From SXTU01 sp964496695 (GTDB lineage Bacteria > Verrucomicrobiota > Verrucomicrobiia > Limisphaerales > SXTU01): a stretch of DNA of 64,000 nt. Below the pieces are notes generated by a model, which did no database searches, had not been told where the DNA came from, and saw only the letters and a program-made list of their open reading frames with translations. The DNA lies in NCBI GenBank assembly GCA_964496695.1, contig CAZCBE010000002.1:129071-193070 (forward strand), written 5' to 3'. Both the position numbers and the translations under genes were made by a program. This document shows positions 52,201 to 61,882 of the stretch, piece after piece (the first letter of the stretch is position 1; every line of letters starts with the position of its first letter).

Positions 52201-52800
52201 ATGGAAACTGCCATCTATCTGGTGCTGATGCTGACCTCGGTCATCAGCCTGACGTTCATCACTGAGCGTGCGCTCGCGCTCCGCATGGGCCGGGTCATCC
52301 CGCCCGTGCTGGAGGAGGCGGTGGAGAACTGCCAGGCCGCCTCCGACCTCCCCATGCTCCGGCGGCTGTGCGACCAGCACCCGTCGCCGCTGGGCAGGCT
52401 GCTGCTGGTGGCCGCGAACCACCTCGACTGTCCCAAGGCCGAGAACATTGATGCGCTGCAAACCAAGGCCCGGCACGAGATGGCGCAACTGGAGCGCGGC
52501 CTGGTGGTGCTGGAGATCATCACCGGCATCGCGCCGCTGCTGGGCCTGGTGGGCACGGTGTATGGCCTGATCCTGCTTTTCACGAGCATGGGGCAGCAGA
52601 CCGTGGGCGGGGACAACTCGCTCTTTGCCGCCGGCATCGCCCTGGCCCTGCGCACGACGTTGTTCGGCCTGCTCGTGGCGATCCCATCGCTGATCTCGTG
52701 GAGCTATTTCAGCAAGAAGGTGGAAAACCTGGCCGTGGAAATGGAGACGCTCTGCGACGAGTTTCTCCAGCGGCAATACCGGGCGGCGGGCCGGGTCTGA
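52201..52800 (+). CDS. exbB: MotA/TolQ/ExbB-type proton channel protein
   Basis: The 199-residue protein has three membrane helices: the first at about 3-22 (IYLVLMLTSVISLTFITERA), the second in VVLEIITGIAPLLGLVGTVYG with the conserved Gly-Thr, and the third in LFAAGIALALRTTLFGLLVA. The last contains the conserved (S)ALxTT-type channel residues. With the ExbD-like protein it uses the proton gradient to drive the TonB-like protein. ATG 52201 is chosen. Confidence 0.9.
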   Translation: METAIYLVLMLTSVISLTFITERALALRMGRVIPPVLEEAVENCQAASDLPMLRRLCDQHPSPLGRLLLVAANHLDCPKAENIDALQTKARHEMAQLERGLVVLEIITGIAPLLGLVGTVYGLILLFTSMGQQTVGGDNSLFAAGIALALRTTLFGLLVAIPSLISWSYFSKKVENLAVEMETLCDEFLQRQYRAAGRV

Positions 52801-52816
52801 GGCAGAGAGCACATCT

Positions 52817-52962
52817 ACCACGGATGATCACCGAGAAACACGGATGGGGTGGGGAACAGCGTGATGCGTGTTGCGTGTTGCGTGAGTTTCACCGGACGCG
52901 CCCCGCCGCGATCACGCAACACGCAACACGCAGCACGCTTTCCCCCGTGGCCATCCGTGGTT
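52817..52962. repeat. Nested inverted repeat between exbB and exbD (10-bp outer, 7-bp inner arms)
   Basis: The outer left arm is ACCACGGATGATCACCGAGA and the outer right is CCATCCGTGGT (52951-52961). The inner left arm GCGTGTTGCGTGTTGCGTGA (from 52866) is inverted at 52911-52938 (TCACGCAACACGCAACACGC). It fills the 179-base gap inside an operon. Confidence 0.84.
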
Positions 52963-52979
52963 CCAACGCCTCCGCTTAA

Positions 52980-53402
52980 GTGCAATTTACCACCCACAAA
53001 CGCCGCACGCCGCCGGCCGTCATCATCGTGTCGTTGATTGACGTGCTGATGGTCGTGCTCATCTTCCTGATGGCCACCACCACCTTCCGGCAGCAGCCGG
53101 CGGTGAAGCTGACGCTGCCGGAATCCAAACAGGCGAAGGAAGGGGTGACAGAGAAAATCCCACCGCTGTTTGTGGACATCGTCAAGACCGCGCCGCACCT
53201 GCACTTCGGCGGCCAGCCCGTCACCGCCGAGAAGCTCCAGGAAGAACTCATCGCGAAGGTGCGGGAGAACCCGAATCTCATCCTGGCCATCCGCTCCGAC
53301 ACCGAAGCGCCGGTCGGGCAGCTCGTGAAGGTGATGGATGCGGCGAAGGTGGCGAAGGTCAAGGCCGTGACGGCCTACACGAAGCAGCCGGGGCAGAAGT
53401 GA
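52980..53402 (+). CDS. exbD: ExbD/TolR family protein
   Basis: The 140-residue protein has one N-terminal membrane helix with the conserved Asp (VIIVSLIDVLMVVLIFLMAT) and a periplasmic domain ending DAAKVAKVKAVTAYTKQPGQK, as in ExbD/TolR. The start is GTG at 52980. It is the third gene of the TonB-like/ExbB/ExbD set. Confidence 0.9.
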   Translation: MQFTTHKRRTPPAVIIVSLIDVLMVVLIFLMATTTFRQQPAVKLTLPESKQAKEGVTEKIPPLFVDIVKTAPHLHFGGQPVTAEKLQEELIAKVRENPNLILAIRSDTEAPVGQLVKVMDAAKVAKVKAVTAYTKQPGQK

Positions 53403-53529
53403 GGCAAGGGGAGGATCAAATGGATCGCCTGATCTGTGCCTGGCGTCACCGCTCCAGGTTCCTCTTCTCCCAGTATCCCAGCCTCGTTATGCCGGCGGCT
53501 GACGGACCTCCCTCGGGTGGCTTGCCGAA

Positions 53530-54675
53530 TCACGGGGCTTTGGGATTCTTTTCCTTCAGTTTGTCCATCAACGCTTTTCGCGTGTCTTGTTGCCATTTCA
53601 ACTTCGCCATCTCCTCTTTGGCGTTTAGGTCGGGCACTTTTTTGTCCACCACGTAATCGATCCGCTTGCCTCCGTTCACTGTGAGCCGGTCGTCCAAAAC
53701 GTGGGTTTTGCCGGGCAAGGCCACCGTGGGAAGGAGGACCAGGTCGTCCGTCTTGGCAAAGGAATGCGCTTCCACACGCACCCAGACATACGCCCCGGAA
53801 TCGGATGCCGACGCATCGCGGGTGGATTTGAAATAGTCCATTTGCGAGAGCTTTGGATAAAGCCTCCCCATGTAATTCGTCACTTCAATCACCCTGAACT
53901 GAGCCTCGACGGTGCTGCCGATAAACAGAGAACTCAGCTCAGACGCCTTGAGTTCAGTTTTGGGCTTCGGTCCATTGACATCCTGATTCCTGAGAAAGGA
54001 AACAGACCTTGGAAAGCCATCGGTCGCTTTGGCCATGTCGATGATCACCCGGCACTTTCCATGGTCCTCCGACATGGAACGCATGGAAAACATGCGTGGC
54101 AGCTCCTGCACGGTTTTCCAATCAAGCCTCGCCGCGCTGAAATAGGGAAGCCAGATGCCGGCGGAAAAGCTGCCGTAATCCATGCTCGGAATGGTTTTGG
54201 GCAGCACGGTAATCCGATTGGTTATCACCGTGGCACCGGATTTTGCCGCCAGCCAAAACCGCCGGCTCGCCAAGTCCAAGGCAGCATCCCGGGCCTCCTT
54301 CTCCTGACGTTCCACCTGCGCTCGCAGTCCCAACATCTCCACTGAGAATTGTTCCAGCAAGCAGATGGTTTGATTGTCTCCGACAACGGTCTGTGGCAGT
54401 GTCTGTATGCTCGTGGAGTTGCTCGGAGCAACGATGGGCTTGGTGGACAAGCTCCAGTTTCGGTTGGTATCCAAGATCGCAACAAACTGCCTTGCGCTGG
54501 TGAGGTTGCTGCTGGTAGGCGAGGAGCAGCGCCAATACTGAATTTCGCCCTCGATTCGCAAACTTTCGGAAAAACAGTCTGGCAGCGGTGCCAGCAGCCA
54601 GAGAAAGCTCATGAGGCAACGCCACGCCATCCTCGATCGCATGCGGTCCGCACCAAGCTTGAGGGAGTGTCTCAT
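53530..54675 (-). CDS. Hypothetical secreted protein, lower GC than neighbours
   Basis: The protein has 381 residues with a probable signal peptide (AWRCLMSFLWLLAPLPDCFS; ATG 54642 may be the better start). The mature part has a Gln/Glu-rich helix (VEMLGLRAQVERQEKEARDA) and later beta-like segments, with a basic C-terminus (RKALMDKLKEKNPKAP). Base composition is visibly less GC-rich than in the flanking genes, and codon choice is relaxed, suggesting recent acquisition. I recognise no family. Confidence 0.6.
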   Translation of the reverse strand: MRHSLKLGADRMRSRMAWRCLMSFLWLLAPLPDCFSESLRIEGEIQYWRCSSPTSSNLTSARQFVAILDTNRNWSLSTKPIVAPSNSTSIQTLPQTVVGDNQTICLLEQFSVEMLGLRAQVERQEKEARDAALDLASRRFWLAAKSGATVITNRITVLPKTIPSMDYGSFSAGIWLPYFSAARLDWKTVQELPRMFSMRSMSEDHGKCRVIIDMAKATDGFPRSVSFLRNQDVNGPKPKTELKASELSSLFIGSTVEAQFRVIEVTNYMGRLYPKLSQMDYFKSTRDASASDSGAYVWVRVEAHSFAKTDDLVLLPTVALPGKTHVLDDRLTVNGGKRIDYVVDKKVPDLNAKEEMAKLKWQQDTRKALMDKLKEKNPKAP

Positions 54676-54889
54676 GTGGCTGTTTTCCTCATGGAAAGGT
54701 TTTTGGCCATCCAGTGGCAGGCTATGACGTTTGGCTGTGGGTAGTGAAACGACCTTGCGGGGGATTGGGATTCATTGCCAGCACTAAACTTGCGATCTTG
54801 CGATCGCATCGCCACGCACGATTTCATAAACCTCCTCAACTCCCTGTTTGCTCCCCGCCGGGCTTCTGCTCTAATCGCCCTCACGCTTT

Positions 54890-57472
54890 ATGAAACATCT
54901 GCTCCGTCTCGCCGTTCTCGCGCTCGCGCTCGAATTGCTTTCTGCCATCGCCCAGGATTCCAAGGCCAAGAAGGACAAGAGCAAGGGGGTGCAGGGCGAC
55001 GCCAAGGCTGCCGCCGCGAACCCCATTCCGCGCGCCACGCCCGCCGCTGCCACCGCGCCGGAGAAGCTCAAGGTGCCGAAGGATTTCAAGGTCGAGCTGC
55101 TCTACTCGATCCCCAAGGAGACGGAAGGCTCCTGGGTCGCGATGTGCGCGGATGACAAGGGCCGCCTCATCGTCTCCGACCAATACGGCCCGCTCTATCG
55201 CGTCACGCCGCCGCCTCTGGGCCAGACCGCGCCGGTGAAGGTGGAGAAGATCAACGTGGACATGGGGGCCGCGCAGGGCCTGCTCTACGCCTTCAATTCC
55301 CTCTACGTCGTCGTGAACGACAACAAGCACGGCGGGCGCGGCCTCTACCGCCTGCGGGACACCGACGGAGACGACCAGTTCGACAAGATCGAACTGCTCC
55401 GGAAGTTCGAGGAGTCGGGCGGCGAGCACGGCCCGCACGCGGTGCTGCTCGCGCCGGATGGCAAGTCGCTGCGCGTCGTCTGCGGCAACCAGACCAAGCT
55501 GCCGGACTACGCGCTCACGCGCGTGCCGCCCTTCTGGGGCGAGGATGAGCTGACGCCGCGGCTGATGGGCCGCGGGTTCATGCGCGGCACGGTTGCGCCG
55601 CGCGGCTGGATTGCGAAGACCGATCCCGACGGCAAGAGCTGGGAAATCCTCACCACCGGCCTGCGCAACGAATACGACGCCGCCTTCAACCGGCAGGGCG
55701 AGCTGTTCACCTACGACGCGGACATGGAATGGGATTTCAACACGCCGTGGTATCGCCCCACGCGCGTCTGTCATGTCGTCAGCGGCTCCGAATGGGGCTG
55801 GCGCACCGGCTCGGCGAAATACATGCCCTGGCACGCGGACAATCTCCCGCCCGTGGTGGACATCGGCCCCGGCTCGCCCACCGGAGTGACGTTCGGCTAC
55901 GGCGCGAAGTTCCCGGCGAAGTATCAGGAGGCGTTCTTCATCTGCGACTGGAGCTACGGCAAGCTCTACGCCGTCCACCTCAAGCCCAGCGGCTCGACCT
56001 ATTCGGCGACCGTTGAGGAGTTCATCACCGGCCAGCCCTTCCCGCTCACCGACCTCCTCATCAATCCCAAGGACCAGGCGATGTATGTCACCGTCGGCGG
56101 GCGCAAGGTGCAGGGCGGGCTCTACCGCGTGACTTACATGGGCAAGGAATCCACCGCTCCGTCCAAGCCCGACAACACGGGCTCCGAGGCCCGCGCGGTG
56201 CGCCACCAGCTCGAAGCCTTCCACGGCGTGAAGGACGCCAAGGCCGTTGACGCCGCGTGGCCGCACCTTGGCCACGCCGACCGTTTCATCCGCACGGCGG
56301 CGCGCACCGCCCTTGAGCACCAGGATGCCAAGCTCTGGACCGAGAAGGCGCTGGCGGAGAAGCCCTCCGAGGCCGGCCTCTCTGCGCTGCTTGCCCTCGT
56401 CCGCGTGGGCGACAAATCGCTTCAGCCGCGCATCGCCGAGGCGCTGGGCCGCTACAACTGGGCGCAGCTCACCGACGCGCAGCGCATTGACTGGCTGCGG
56501 CTCCACACGCGGCTCTTCACCCGCATGGGCGAGGGCAGCGCGGACTTCCGCCAGCAGATGACCGCCCGCCTCGACGCGCTCTTCCCCGCCAAGCATGTCC
56601 ACCAAAACGCGATGCTCTGCGAAATGCTCTGCTGGCTCCAGTCACCGAGCGCCACCGCCAAGAGCATCGCGCTGCTCAACGGCGCTCCCACGCAGGAGGA
56701 GCAGATTTCTTATGCCATGTATCTCCGCGTGAACAAGGCCGGCTGGACGCCCACGCTCCGCGACACTTACTTCAAATGGCTCTACCACAAGGCCACGGCC
56801 ATGCGCGGCGGGGCGAACTTCACCATGTTCATGGACGACATCCGCAAGGACGCGCTCGCCGCCGTGCCCGAGCCTGACCAGGCCGCCGTGGCGGCCATCA
56901 TCAAGTCCGCGCCGGCCAAGCGTTCGCCGCTGGAACTGATGGCCGAGGCGTTCGCGGGCCGTTCCATGGTGAAGGAGTGGAAGGTCGCCGACCTCGCGCC
57001 GCTCGTGGAAAAGGGCCTGACGAAGCGCAGCTTCGAAAATGGCCGCAAGATGTTCGGCGCGTCCGCGTGCTTTGCCTGCCACCGCTTCGGCAACGAAGGC
57101 GGTGCGATGGGGCCGGACCTGACCAGCGCCGCCGGCAAGTTCAGCGCGCGCGACCTGCTCGAATCCGTCATCGAACCGAGCAAGGAGGTCAGCGACCAAT
57201 ACGCGCCGGTCGTCTTCAAGCTCAACGACGGCACCACGGTCACGGGCCGCATCGTCAACCTCTCGGGCGACGTTTACCGCGTGAACTCGAACATGTTCGA
57301 CCCCGACGACCTCGTGAATGTGGACGCGCGCAAAGTGCTGACCATTGAGCCGTCAAAGGTCTCGCAGATGCCCGAAGGCCTGCTGAACATGCTCAAGCAG
57401 GACGAGGTTCTCGATCTCCTCGCCTACCTCCTCAGCGGCGGCGACGCGAAGCACGCGATGTTCGCCAAATAG
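54890..57472 (+). CDS. Secreted PVC-type dehydrogenase/cytochrome c protein
   Basis: The 860-residue protein has a signal peptide (LAVLALALELLSAIAQ) and a propeller with DTDGDDQFDKIELLRKFEE and GGEHGPHAVLLAPDGKSLRV. A HEAT-like middle part follows from about 430, and then a C-terminal cytochrome c domain with one haem site, SACFACHRFGNEGG (about residue 726), and the typical EPSKEVSDQYAPVVF and DGTTVTGRIV of PVC haem-binding domains. Likely a periplasmic sugar or alcohol dehydrogenase passing electrons to its own haem; the substrate is unknown. Confidence 0.88.
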   Translation: MKHLLRLAVLALALELLSAIAQDSKAKKDKSKGVQGDAKAAAANPIPRATPAAATAPEKLKVPKDFKVELLYSIPKETEGSWVAMCADDKGRLIVSDQYGPLYRVTPPPLGQTAPVKVEKINVDMGAAQGLLYAFNSLYVVVNDNKHGGRGLYRLRDTDGDDQFDKIELLRKFEESGGEHGPHAVLLAPDGKSLRVVCGNQTKLPDYALTRVPPFWGEDELTPRLMGRGFMRGTVAPRGWIAKTDPDGKSWEILTTGLRNEYDAAFNRQGELFTYDADMEWDFNTPWYRPTRVCHVVSGSEWGWRTGSAKYMPWHADNLPPVVDIGPGSPTGVTFGYGAKFPAKYQEAFFICDWSYGKLYAVHLKPSGSTYSATVEEFITGQPFPLTDLLINPKDQAMYVTVGGRKVQGGLYRVTYMGKESTAPSKPDNTGSEARAVRHQLEAFHGVKDAKAVDAAWPHLGHADRFIRTAARTALEHQDAKLWTEKALAEKPSEAGLSALLALVRVGDKSLQPRIAEALGRYNWAQLTDAQRIDWLRLHTRLFTRMGEGSADFRQQMTARLDALFPAKHVHQNAMLCEMLCWLQSPSATAKSIALLNGAPTQEEQISYAMYLRVNKAGWTPTLRDTYFKWLYHKATAMRGGANFTMFMDDIRKDALAAVPEPDQAAVAAIIKSAPAKRSPLELMAEAFAGRSMVKEWKVADLAPLVEKGLTKRSFENGRKMFGASACFACHRFGNEGGAMGPDLTSAAGKFSARDLLESVIEPSKEVSDQYAPVVFKLNDGTTVTGRIVNLSGDVYRVNSNMFDPDDLVNVDARKVLTIEPSKVSQMPEGLLNMLKQDEVLDLLAYLLSGGDAKHAMFAK

Positions 57473-57485
57473 GCGGGCCAGGTTC

Positions 57486-57585
57486 GGAGTCCCGGCTTCA
57501 GCCGGTGGAGCGCTGTCATGTGCCGGACGCTGCGCGCGCAGCGTCTTGGCTGCTCGGACGCCTCGCCGCCTGAAGGCGGGACTCC
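57486..57585. repeat. Paired hairpin element, class 3 (GGAGTCCCG foot)
   Basis: GGAGTC at 57486 leads into CCGGCT-TC-AGCCGG. The mirror unit CCGCCTGAAGGCGGGACTCC ends at 57585. It fills much of the 348-base gap between the PVC cytochrome and leuB; the rest (57590-57820) shows no gene. Confidence 0.83.
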
Positions 57586-57820
57586 GAACCAGCCTGCCGA
57601 TCCTCCAGCGATTTCGATTTCGCCCTCCGGCGGCATGGTCATGAGAATCCAGCCGTGGCACTTGACGCGGACAATGCGGCCGGGACGGTAGTAGGCGGAG
57701 AACCACACGATCAGCGGCCCGGAGCGCCGCGCTCCAGGGGCAGTGCGCGGATGCGCCCGTTGGGCATTTCGCCGAATTTCTGCTTCACTCCCTTTGCTCC
57801 GCCGGTATTCTCCGCGCCCT

Positions 57821-58972
57821 ATGTCAAAGACATTCAAGGTGGCCGCGCTCGCGGGCGACGGCATCGGTCCCGAAGTCATGCGCGAAGCCATCAAGGTGCT
57901 GCGCGCGGTGGAAAAGAAGTTTTCGCTGACGTTCGCCATCACCGAGGCACCGGTGGGCTGGGCAGGCATTGACGCCGCCGGCAAGGCATTGCCTGACGCC
58001 ACGCTCGCGCTGTGCAAACAGAGCGACGCCATCCTTTTCGGCTCCGTGGGCCTGCCGGACCGCGACCCGACCATTCCGAAGGAGGAGCGGCCCGAGCGCG
58101 CCGCGCTGCTGCGCATCCGCAAGGAGTTCGGCCTGTTCGCGAACCTGCGTCCTGTGCAGCTACCCAAGGCGTTGTCGCACGCGTGTCCCTTGCGCCCGGA
58201 GCGGCAGGGCGATGGCATTGACATCCTCGTGGTGCGCGAGCTGACCGGCGGCATGTATTTCGGCCAGCCCAAGAAGACGGAGGACTACTTCCTCGAAGAG
58301 GCGCAGGCGGACGTGAACGCAACGGTCATCATGCGCCGGGCGCAGCGGGCGATTGACACGATGGTTTACACCACGCCCGAGATCGAGCGCATCGCGCATG
58401 TGGCGTTCAAGGCCGCGTCGCTCCGGCGCAAAAAGGTCACCAGCATCGACAAGGCGAACGTGCTGGAGAACGGCATTCTCTGGCGGGCCGTGGTGACGAA
58501 GATCGCCAAGCAGTATCCCGACGTGACGCTGGAGCACATGTTCGTGGACAACGGCGCGATGCAGTTGATGCTCCGGCCGACGCAGTTCGACGTGCTGCTG
58601 TGCGAGAACATGTTCGGCGACATCCTGAGCGACGAGGCGGCGGCCTTGGCGGGTTCGCTCGGCATGTTGCCCAGCGCCAGCCTGGGCAAGGCCAGCGGGG
58701 AACTCACCTTTGGCTTTTACGAGCCGGCGGGCGGCACGGCGCCGGACATCGCGGGCAAGGACCTCGCGAATCCCATCGCTCAAATCCTCTCCACGGCGCT
58801 GATGCTGCGCTACAGCTTCGGGCTGAATGATGAGGCGGCTGCCATTGATGCCGCCGTGGCCAAGACCATCGCGGCCGGACTGCGCACCGGGGACATCTAC
58901 TCGGCAGCGGAGCCGGGGGCGAAGCTGGTCGGCACGCGCGAGATTGGCGACGCCATTGCGGCGCGGGTCTGA
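57821..58972 (+). CDS. leuB: 3-isopropylmalate dehydrogenase
   Basis: LeuB oxidises and decarboxylates 3-isopropylmalate in leucine synthesis. The 383 residues include LAGDGIGPEVMREAIKVL at the start, the substrate-binding RPVQLPKAL and ELTGGMYFG, the metal-site VDNGAMQLMLRPTQFDVLLC, and GDILSDEAAALAGSLGMLPS, with the NAD-binding EPAGGTAPDIAGKDLANP. ATG 57821 is the family start. leuCD are not in the window. Confidence 0.94.
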   Translation: MSKTFKVAALAGDGIGPEVMREAIKVLRAVEKKFSLTFAITEAPVGWAGIDAAGKALPDATLALCKQSDAILFGSVGLPDRDPTIPKEERPERAALLRIRKEFGLFANLRPVQLPKALSHACPLRPERQGDGIDILVVRELTGGMYFGQPKKTEDYFLEEAQADVNATVIMRRAQRAIDTMVYTTPEIERIAHVAFKAASLRRKKVTSIDKANVLENGILWRAVVTKIAKQYPDVTLEHMFVDNGAMQLMLRPTQFDVLLCENMFGDILSDEAAALAGSLGMLPSASLGKASGELTFGFYEPAGGTAPDIAGKDLANPIAQILSTALMLRYSFGLNDEAAAIDAAVAKTIAAGLRTGDIYSAAEPGAKLVGTREIGDAIAARV

Positions 58973-58979
58973 GCCCGCG

Positions 58980-61334
58980 TCATTGGAGGACAGGCTCGGC
59001 CGCCCGCACGGGCGTCGCCGGGTTCAAGCACTCGAAGACCATCTGGATCAACTGGCTGGCGCGATAGGGTTTTTGCAGGTAGTTCGCGCCGGGTTCGAGC
59101 GCGTGCATCCGGTCCGCCGCCTGCGGGCTGTAGCCGCTGGAATAGACCACTTTCAGACCGGGCTTGTTCTCCTGTAGCCGGATGGCGAGCTGGCGGCCGG
59201 TGATCCCGTCAGGCAGCACCAGATCAGTGAAGAGCAGGGCGATGTCGTCCGCCCGCTCCTCCCACACCTTGAGCGCGGCGATGCCGGTTTCCACGTCCAG
59301 GACCTGATACCCGTGCCACTCGAGCAGGAGCTTGGCCGTTGAGCGAACAGAAGGATCATCCTCCACCACCAGAATGGTCTGGCTCCCGTGGGGTGCGGTG
59401 GCCGGGGCAGGGGATGGCTCAGGCTTGGGCTGGAATTCCTGGTGCGCGGGCAGGAACACCCGGAAGCTGGTGCCTTCGCCCACCTGGCTGGCCACCTCCA
59501 CCCATCCGACGTGCTGCTGGACGATGCCGTAAACCGTGGCCAAGCCCAGCCCGGTGCCCTTGCCGAAGGCCTTGGTGGTGAAGAACGGCTCGAAGATGCG
59601 CGCCATCACCTCCGGCGGCATCCCGCAGCCGGTATCCCGGACAGTGAGGCACACGAAGTTGCCCGGGGTCGCGGCGGGCTGCCGTTTCAGGCAGGATTCA
59701 TCCAGCCAGGTCGTCTCGGTCTTGATGAGGAGCTTTCCGCCCTGGGGCATGGCATCGCGGGCGTTGACGGCAAGGTTCATCAGCACCTGCTCCATCATGC
59801 CCAGGTCCGCCCGGACGGACGGCAGTTGTGACGCATGTTCCAGCTCGAGCTTGATGTCCGCCCCGATCAAACGGTTGAGCATCTTGCCGAAGCCCTTCAC
59901 GATCTGATTCAGGTCCAGCAGGCGGGGCTGCGCGACCTGCTTGCGGCTGAAGGTGAGGAGCTGCCGGGTCAGGCCGGAGGCGCGTTCCGCTGCCGCTTGA
60001 ATTTGATCAACGTGCTCATGTCCTTCCGGGGTGAGTTGCGCGTCCATTTGCAGCATGTGGACGGAGGCCGAGATGACCGTGAGGATGTTGTTGAAGTCGT
60101 GGGCCACGCCGCCCGCGAGCTGGCCGATGGCGTCCATCTTCTGCGCGTGGCGCAACTGGTTCTCCAGGCGCTTGCGCTCGGAGATGTCGAGGACGGTGCC
60201 TTCGTAATAAGCGAGGTGGCCGGCGGCGTCCCGAACCGCCCGCACGTTCTCCACGATCCAGATCTTGCTGCCATCACTGCGGAAGACTTCACTCTCAAAA
60301 CCGGAGATGCTCCCTTGTTCCTCCAGCCGCCGGGCCAGTTCGATGCGGCACTCGGGGTCCACATACAACTGGCTGCCGATGTCCGTAAGGCTGGTCACCA
60401 TCGCCTCCGGTGACTCGTAGCCATACATGCGTGCCAGGGCCGGATTCACGGTGAGGTAACGGCCCTCCGGGCTGGTCTGGAAGATGCCTTCGCGGGCGTT
60501 TTCAAAGATGCTCCGGTATTTCGCCTCGGCCAGCAGGCGGGATTGCTCGCTGCGCTTGCGTTCGGTGATGTCGCGCAGGATGGCGGTGAAGACCGGGGTG
60601 TCCGTCTGGTCGGCCCGGGCCACGGTGAGTTCAGCCGGGAACTCCGTCCCATCGCGACGCCGCACCGTCAGCTCCTCACACTTGCCCTTCACTGAACCGA
60701 GATACTCCGCGGGTCCCTGACAGTTATCCCGGCGCGGGCCGGGCGGGGTGATCAGGTCGTTGAGAGATTGGCCGAGCGCCTCGGCCCGGCGGTAGCCAAA
60801 CATCTTCTCCGCCGCCGGGTTGAACTCGATGATGCGGCCTTCGCGGTCGAGGCCGATGATGCTGTCCAGCGCGGCGTCGAGGATGGCGCTGCGCAGGCCC
60901 TGGCTCTCCCGGAGGGCGGCCTCGGCGCGCAGCCGGCCCACGCGTTCGTTGGTCGCCCGCACCGCCCGCCGCAGGGCGGAGACCAGGCGCTTGGTGTCGT
61001 GCTTGGGCACGCAGGCCGTGGCTCCTTGATCCAGCAGGTCTTGGATCTGGTCCTCAGGCAGCGACTCGGTGAGCACCAGAAAAGGCGTCCAGGGCCATTT
61101 CTGCTGGGCGAGGGTGAAGGCTTTCAGGTTGTCGAATTCCGGCTGCGGCTGGTCCGCCAGCACCACATGATACTGGCGGTCGCGCAGGGCCGTTTCGAAG
61201 GCCGTCTTGTCCGTCACCCAGGTGATCTCGCATTCAAGCTGGGCAGATTTCAGCGCCTCCACAACCAGGTCTGGGTCGTGCGGGTCGCTGCCCAGCAACA
61301 ATAGATAAAGTGGTGATTTGGCTTGATTAGGCAT
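58980..61334 (-). CDS. Hybrid sensor histidine kinase (receiver-like, PAS, PAS, HisKA, HATPase, receiver)
   Basis: The 784-residue soluble kinase has an N-terminal receiver-like domain (about 8-125), a PAS domain (about 150-260, IIEFNPAAEKMFGYRRAEAL), a second PAS (about 270-390, YLTVNPALARMYGYESPEAM), the HisKA phospho-His in AIGQLAGGVAHDFNNILTV, the HATPase N box NLAVNARDAMPQGG and G boxes (GCGMPPEV, GKGTGLGLATVYG), and a C-terminal receiver with LLFTDLVLPDG. There is no membrane segment. It ends 8 bases from leuB, convergent. No separate output gene is adjacent. Confidence 0.92.
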   Translation of the reverse strand: MPNQAKSPLYLLLLGSDPHDPDLVVEALKSAQLECEITWVTDKTAFETALRDRQYHVVLADQPQPEFDNLKAFTLAQQKWPWTPFLVLTESLPEDQIQDLLDQGATACVPKHDTKRLVSALRRAVRATNERVGRLRAEAALRESQGLRSAILDAALDSIIGLDREGRIIEFNPAAEKMFGYRRAEALGQSLNDLITPPGPRRDNCQGPAEYLGSVKGKCEELTVRRRDGTEFPAELTVARADQTDTPVFTAILRDITERKRSEQSRLLAEAKYRSIFENAREGIFQTSPEGRYLTVNPALARMYGYESPEAMVTSLTDIGSQLYVDPECRIELARRLEEQGSISGFESEVFRSDGSKIWIVENVRAVRDAAGHLAYYEGTVLDISERKRLENQLRHAQKMDAIGQLAGGVAHDFNNILTVISASVHMLQMDAQLTPEGHEHVDQIQAAAERASGLTRQLLTFSRKQVAQPRLLDLNQIVKGFGKMLNRLIGADIKLELEHASQLPSVRADLGMMEQVLMNLAVNARDAMPQGGKLLIKTETTWLDESCLKRQPAATPGNFVCLTVRDTGCGMPPEVMARIFEPFFTTKAFGKGTGLGLATVYGIVQQHVGWVEVASQVGEGTSFRVFLPAHQEFQPKPEPSPAPATAPHGSQTILVVEDDPSVRSTAKLLLEWHGYQVLDVETGIAALKVWEERADDIALLFTDLVLPDGITGRQLAIRLQENKPGLKVVYSSGYSPQAADRMHALEPGANYLQKPYRASQLIQMVFECLNPATPVRAAEPVLQ

Positions 61335-61510
61335 GCAGTCACAAGTGCCCCGCTGTCCAGGGACGCAGCTTCAAAACAAAAAAGAGCGCAGACTCAATAC
61401 ACCCTGATCTGAAGGCACCTGGAGGGCCGGCTTCAAGATGGCATCGAGCTGCGCCCCGTGAAAGTGGTCGCACTCCGCACCGGCCTGCAGCCGCCGAAAA
61501 TTCCAGGTTT

Positions 61511-61882
61511 TCAGATCAGCCCGGTGCGAACTAAGTCGCGATAGTGATTCGAAATCCGATCGCGCATCGTTTCAGCAAAGAACTTACGCCACCCGGAGTC
61601 GGTCAGCTTCCGACTGAGCAAAGCCCGTGCCTCGATGAGAAACGACCGTGTCAAAGCAGGAAGGGAAGCCGTCCAGAACTGGATGGCGTGAGCGCGGCCA
61701 TGCGGCGATATGCCGAGGTCTGAGAGCTTGCTCAACTTTCTGAAGGCTCCGACAGCGGACACCGCGTTTTCGCCACCCGCCGCTCGCGAATCAACAGGGT
61801 GGGCAAAACCAGACAGTCCGGTGGCTGAAAATTCGAGTTGAACCGGACTGCGGCCTTCGGAAGTCTGCCATTGAACCTGCAT
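61511..61882 (-). CDS. Doubtful small ORF, possibly a gene remnant
   Basis: The 123-residue frame starts MQVQWQTSEGRSPVQLEFSA and ends DRISNHYRDLVRTGLI. It lies in the 546 bases between the kinase start and the TPR gene, and its ATG overlaps the TPR start codon on the opposite strand. There is no known motif or signal peptide. Composition is less GC-rich than neighbours. It may be a real small gene, a remnant or chance. The stretch 61335-61510 shows nothing recognisable. Confidence 0.3.
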   Translation of the reverse strand: MQVQWQTSEGRSPVQLEFSATGLSGFAHPVDSRAAGGENAVSAVGAFRKLSKLSDLGISPHGRAHAIQFWTASLPALTRSFLIEARALLSRKLTDSGWRKFFAETMRDRISNHYRDLVRTGLI

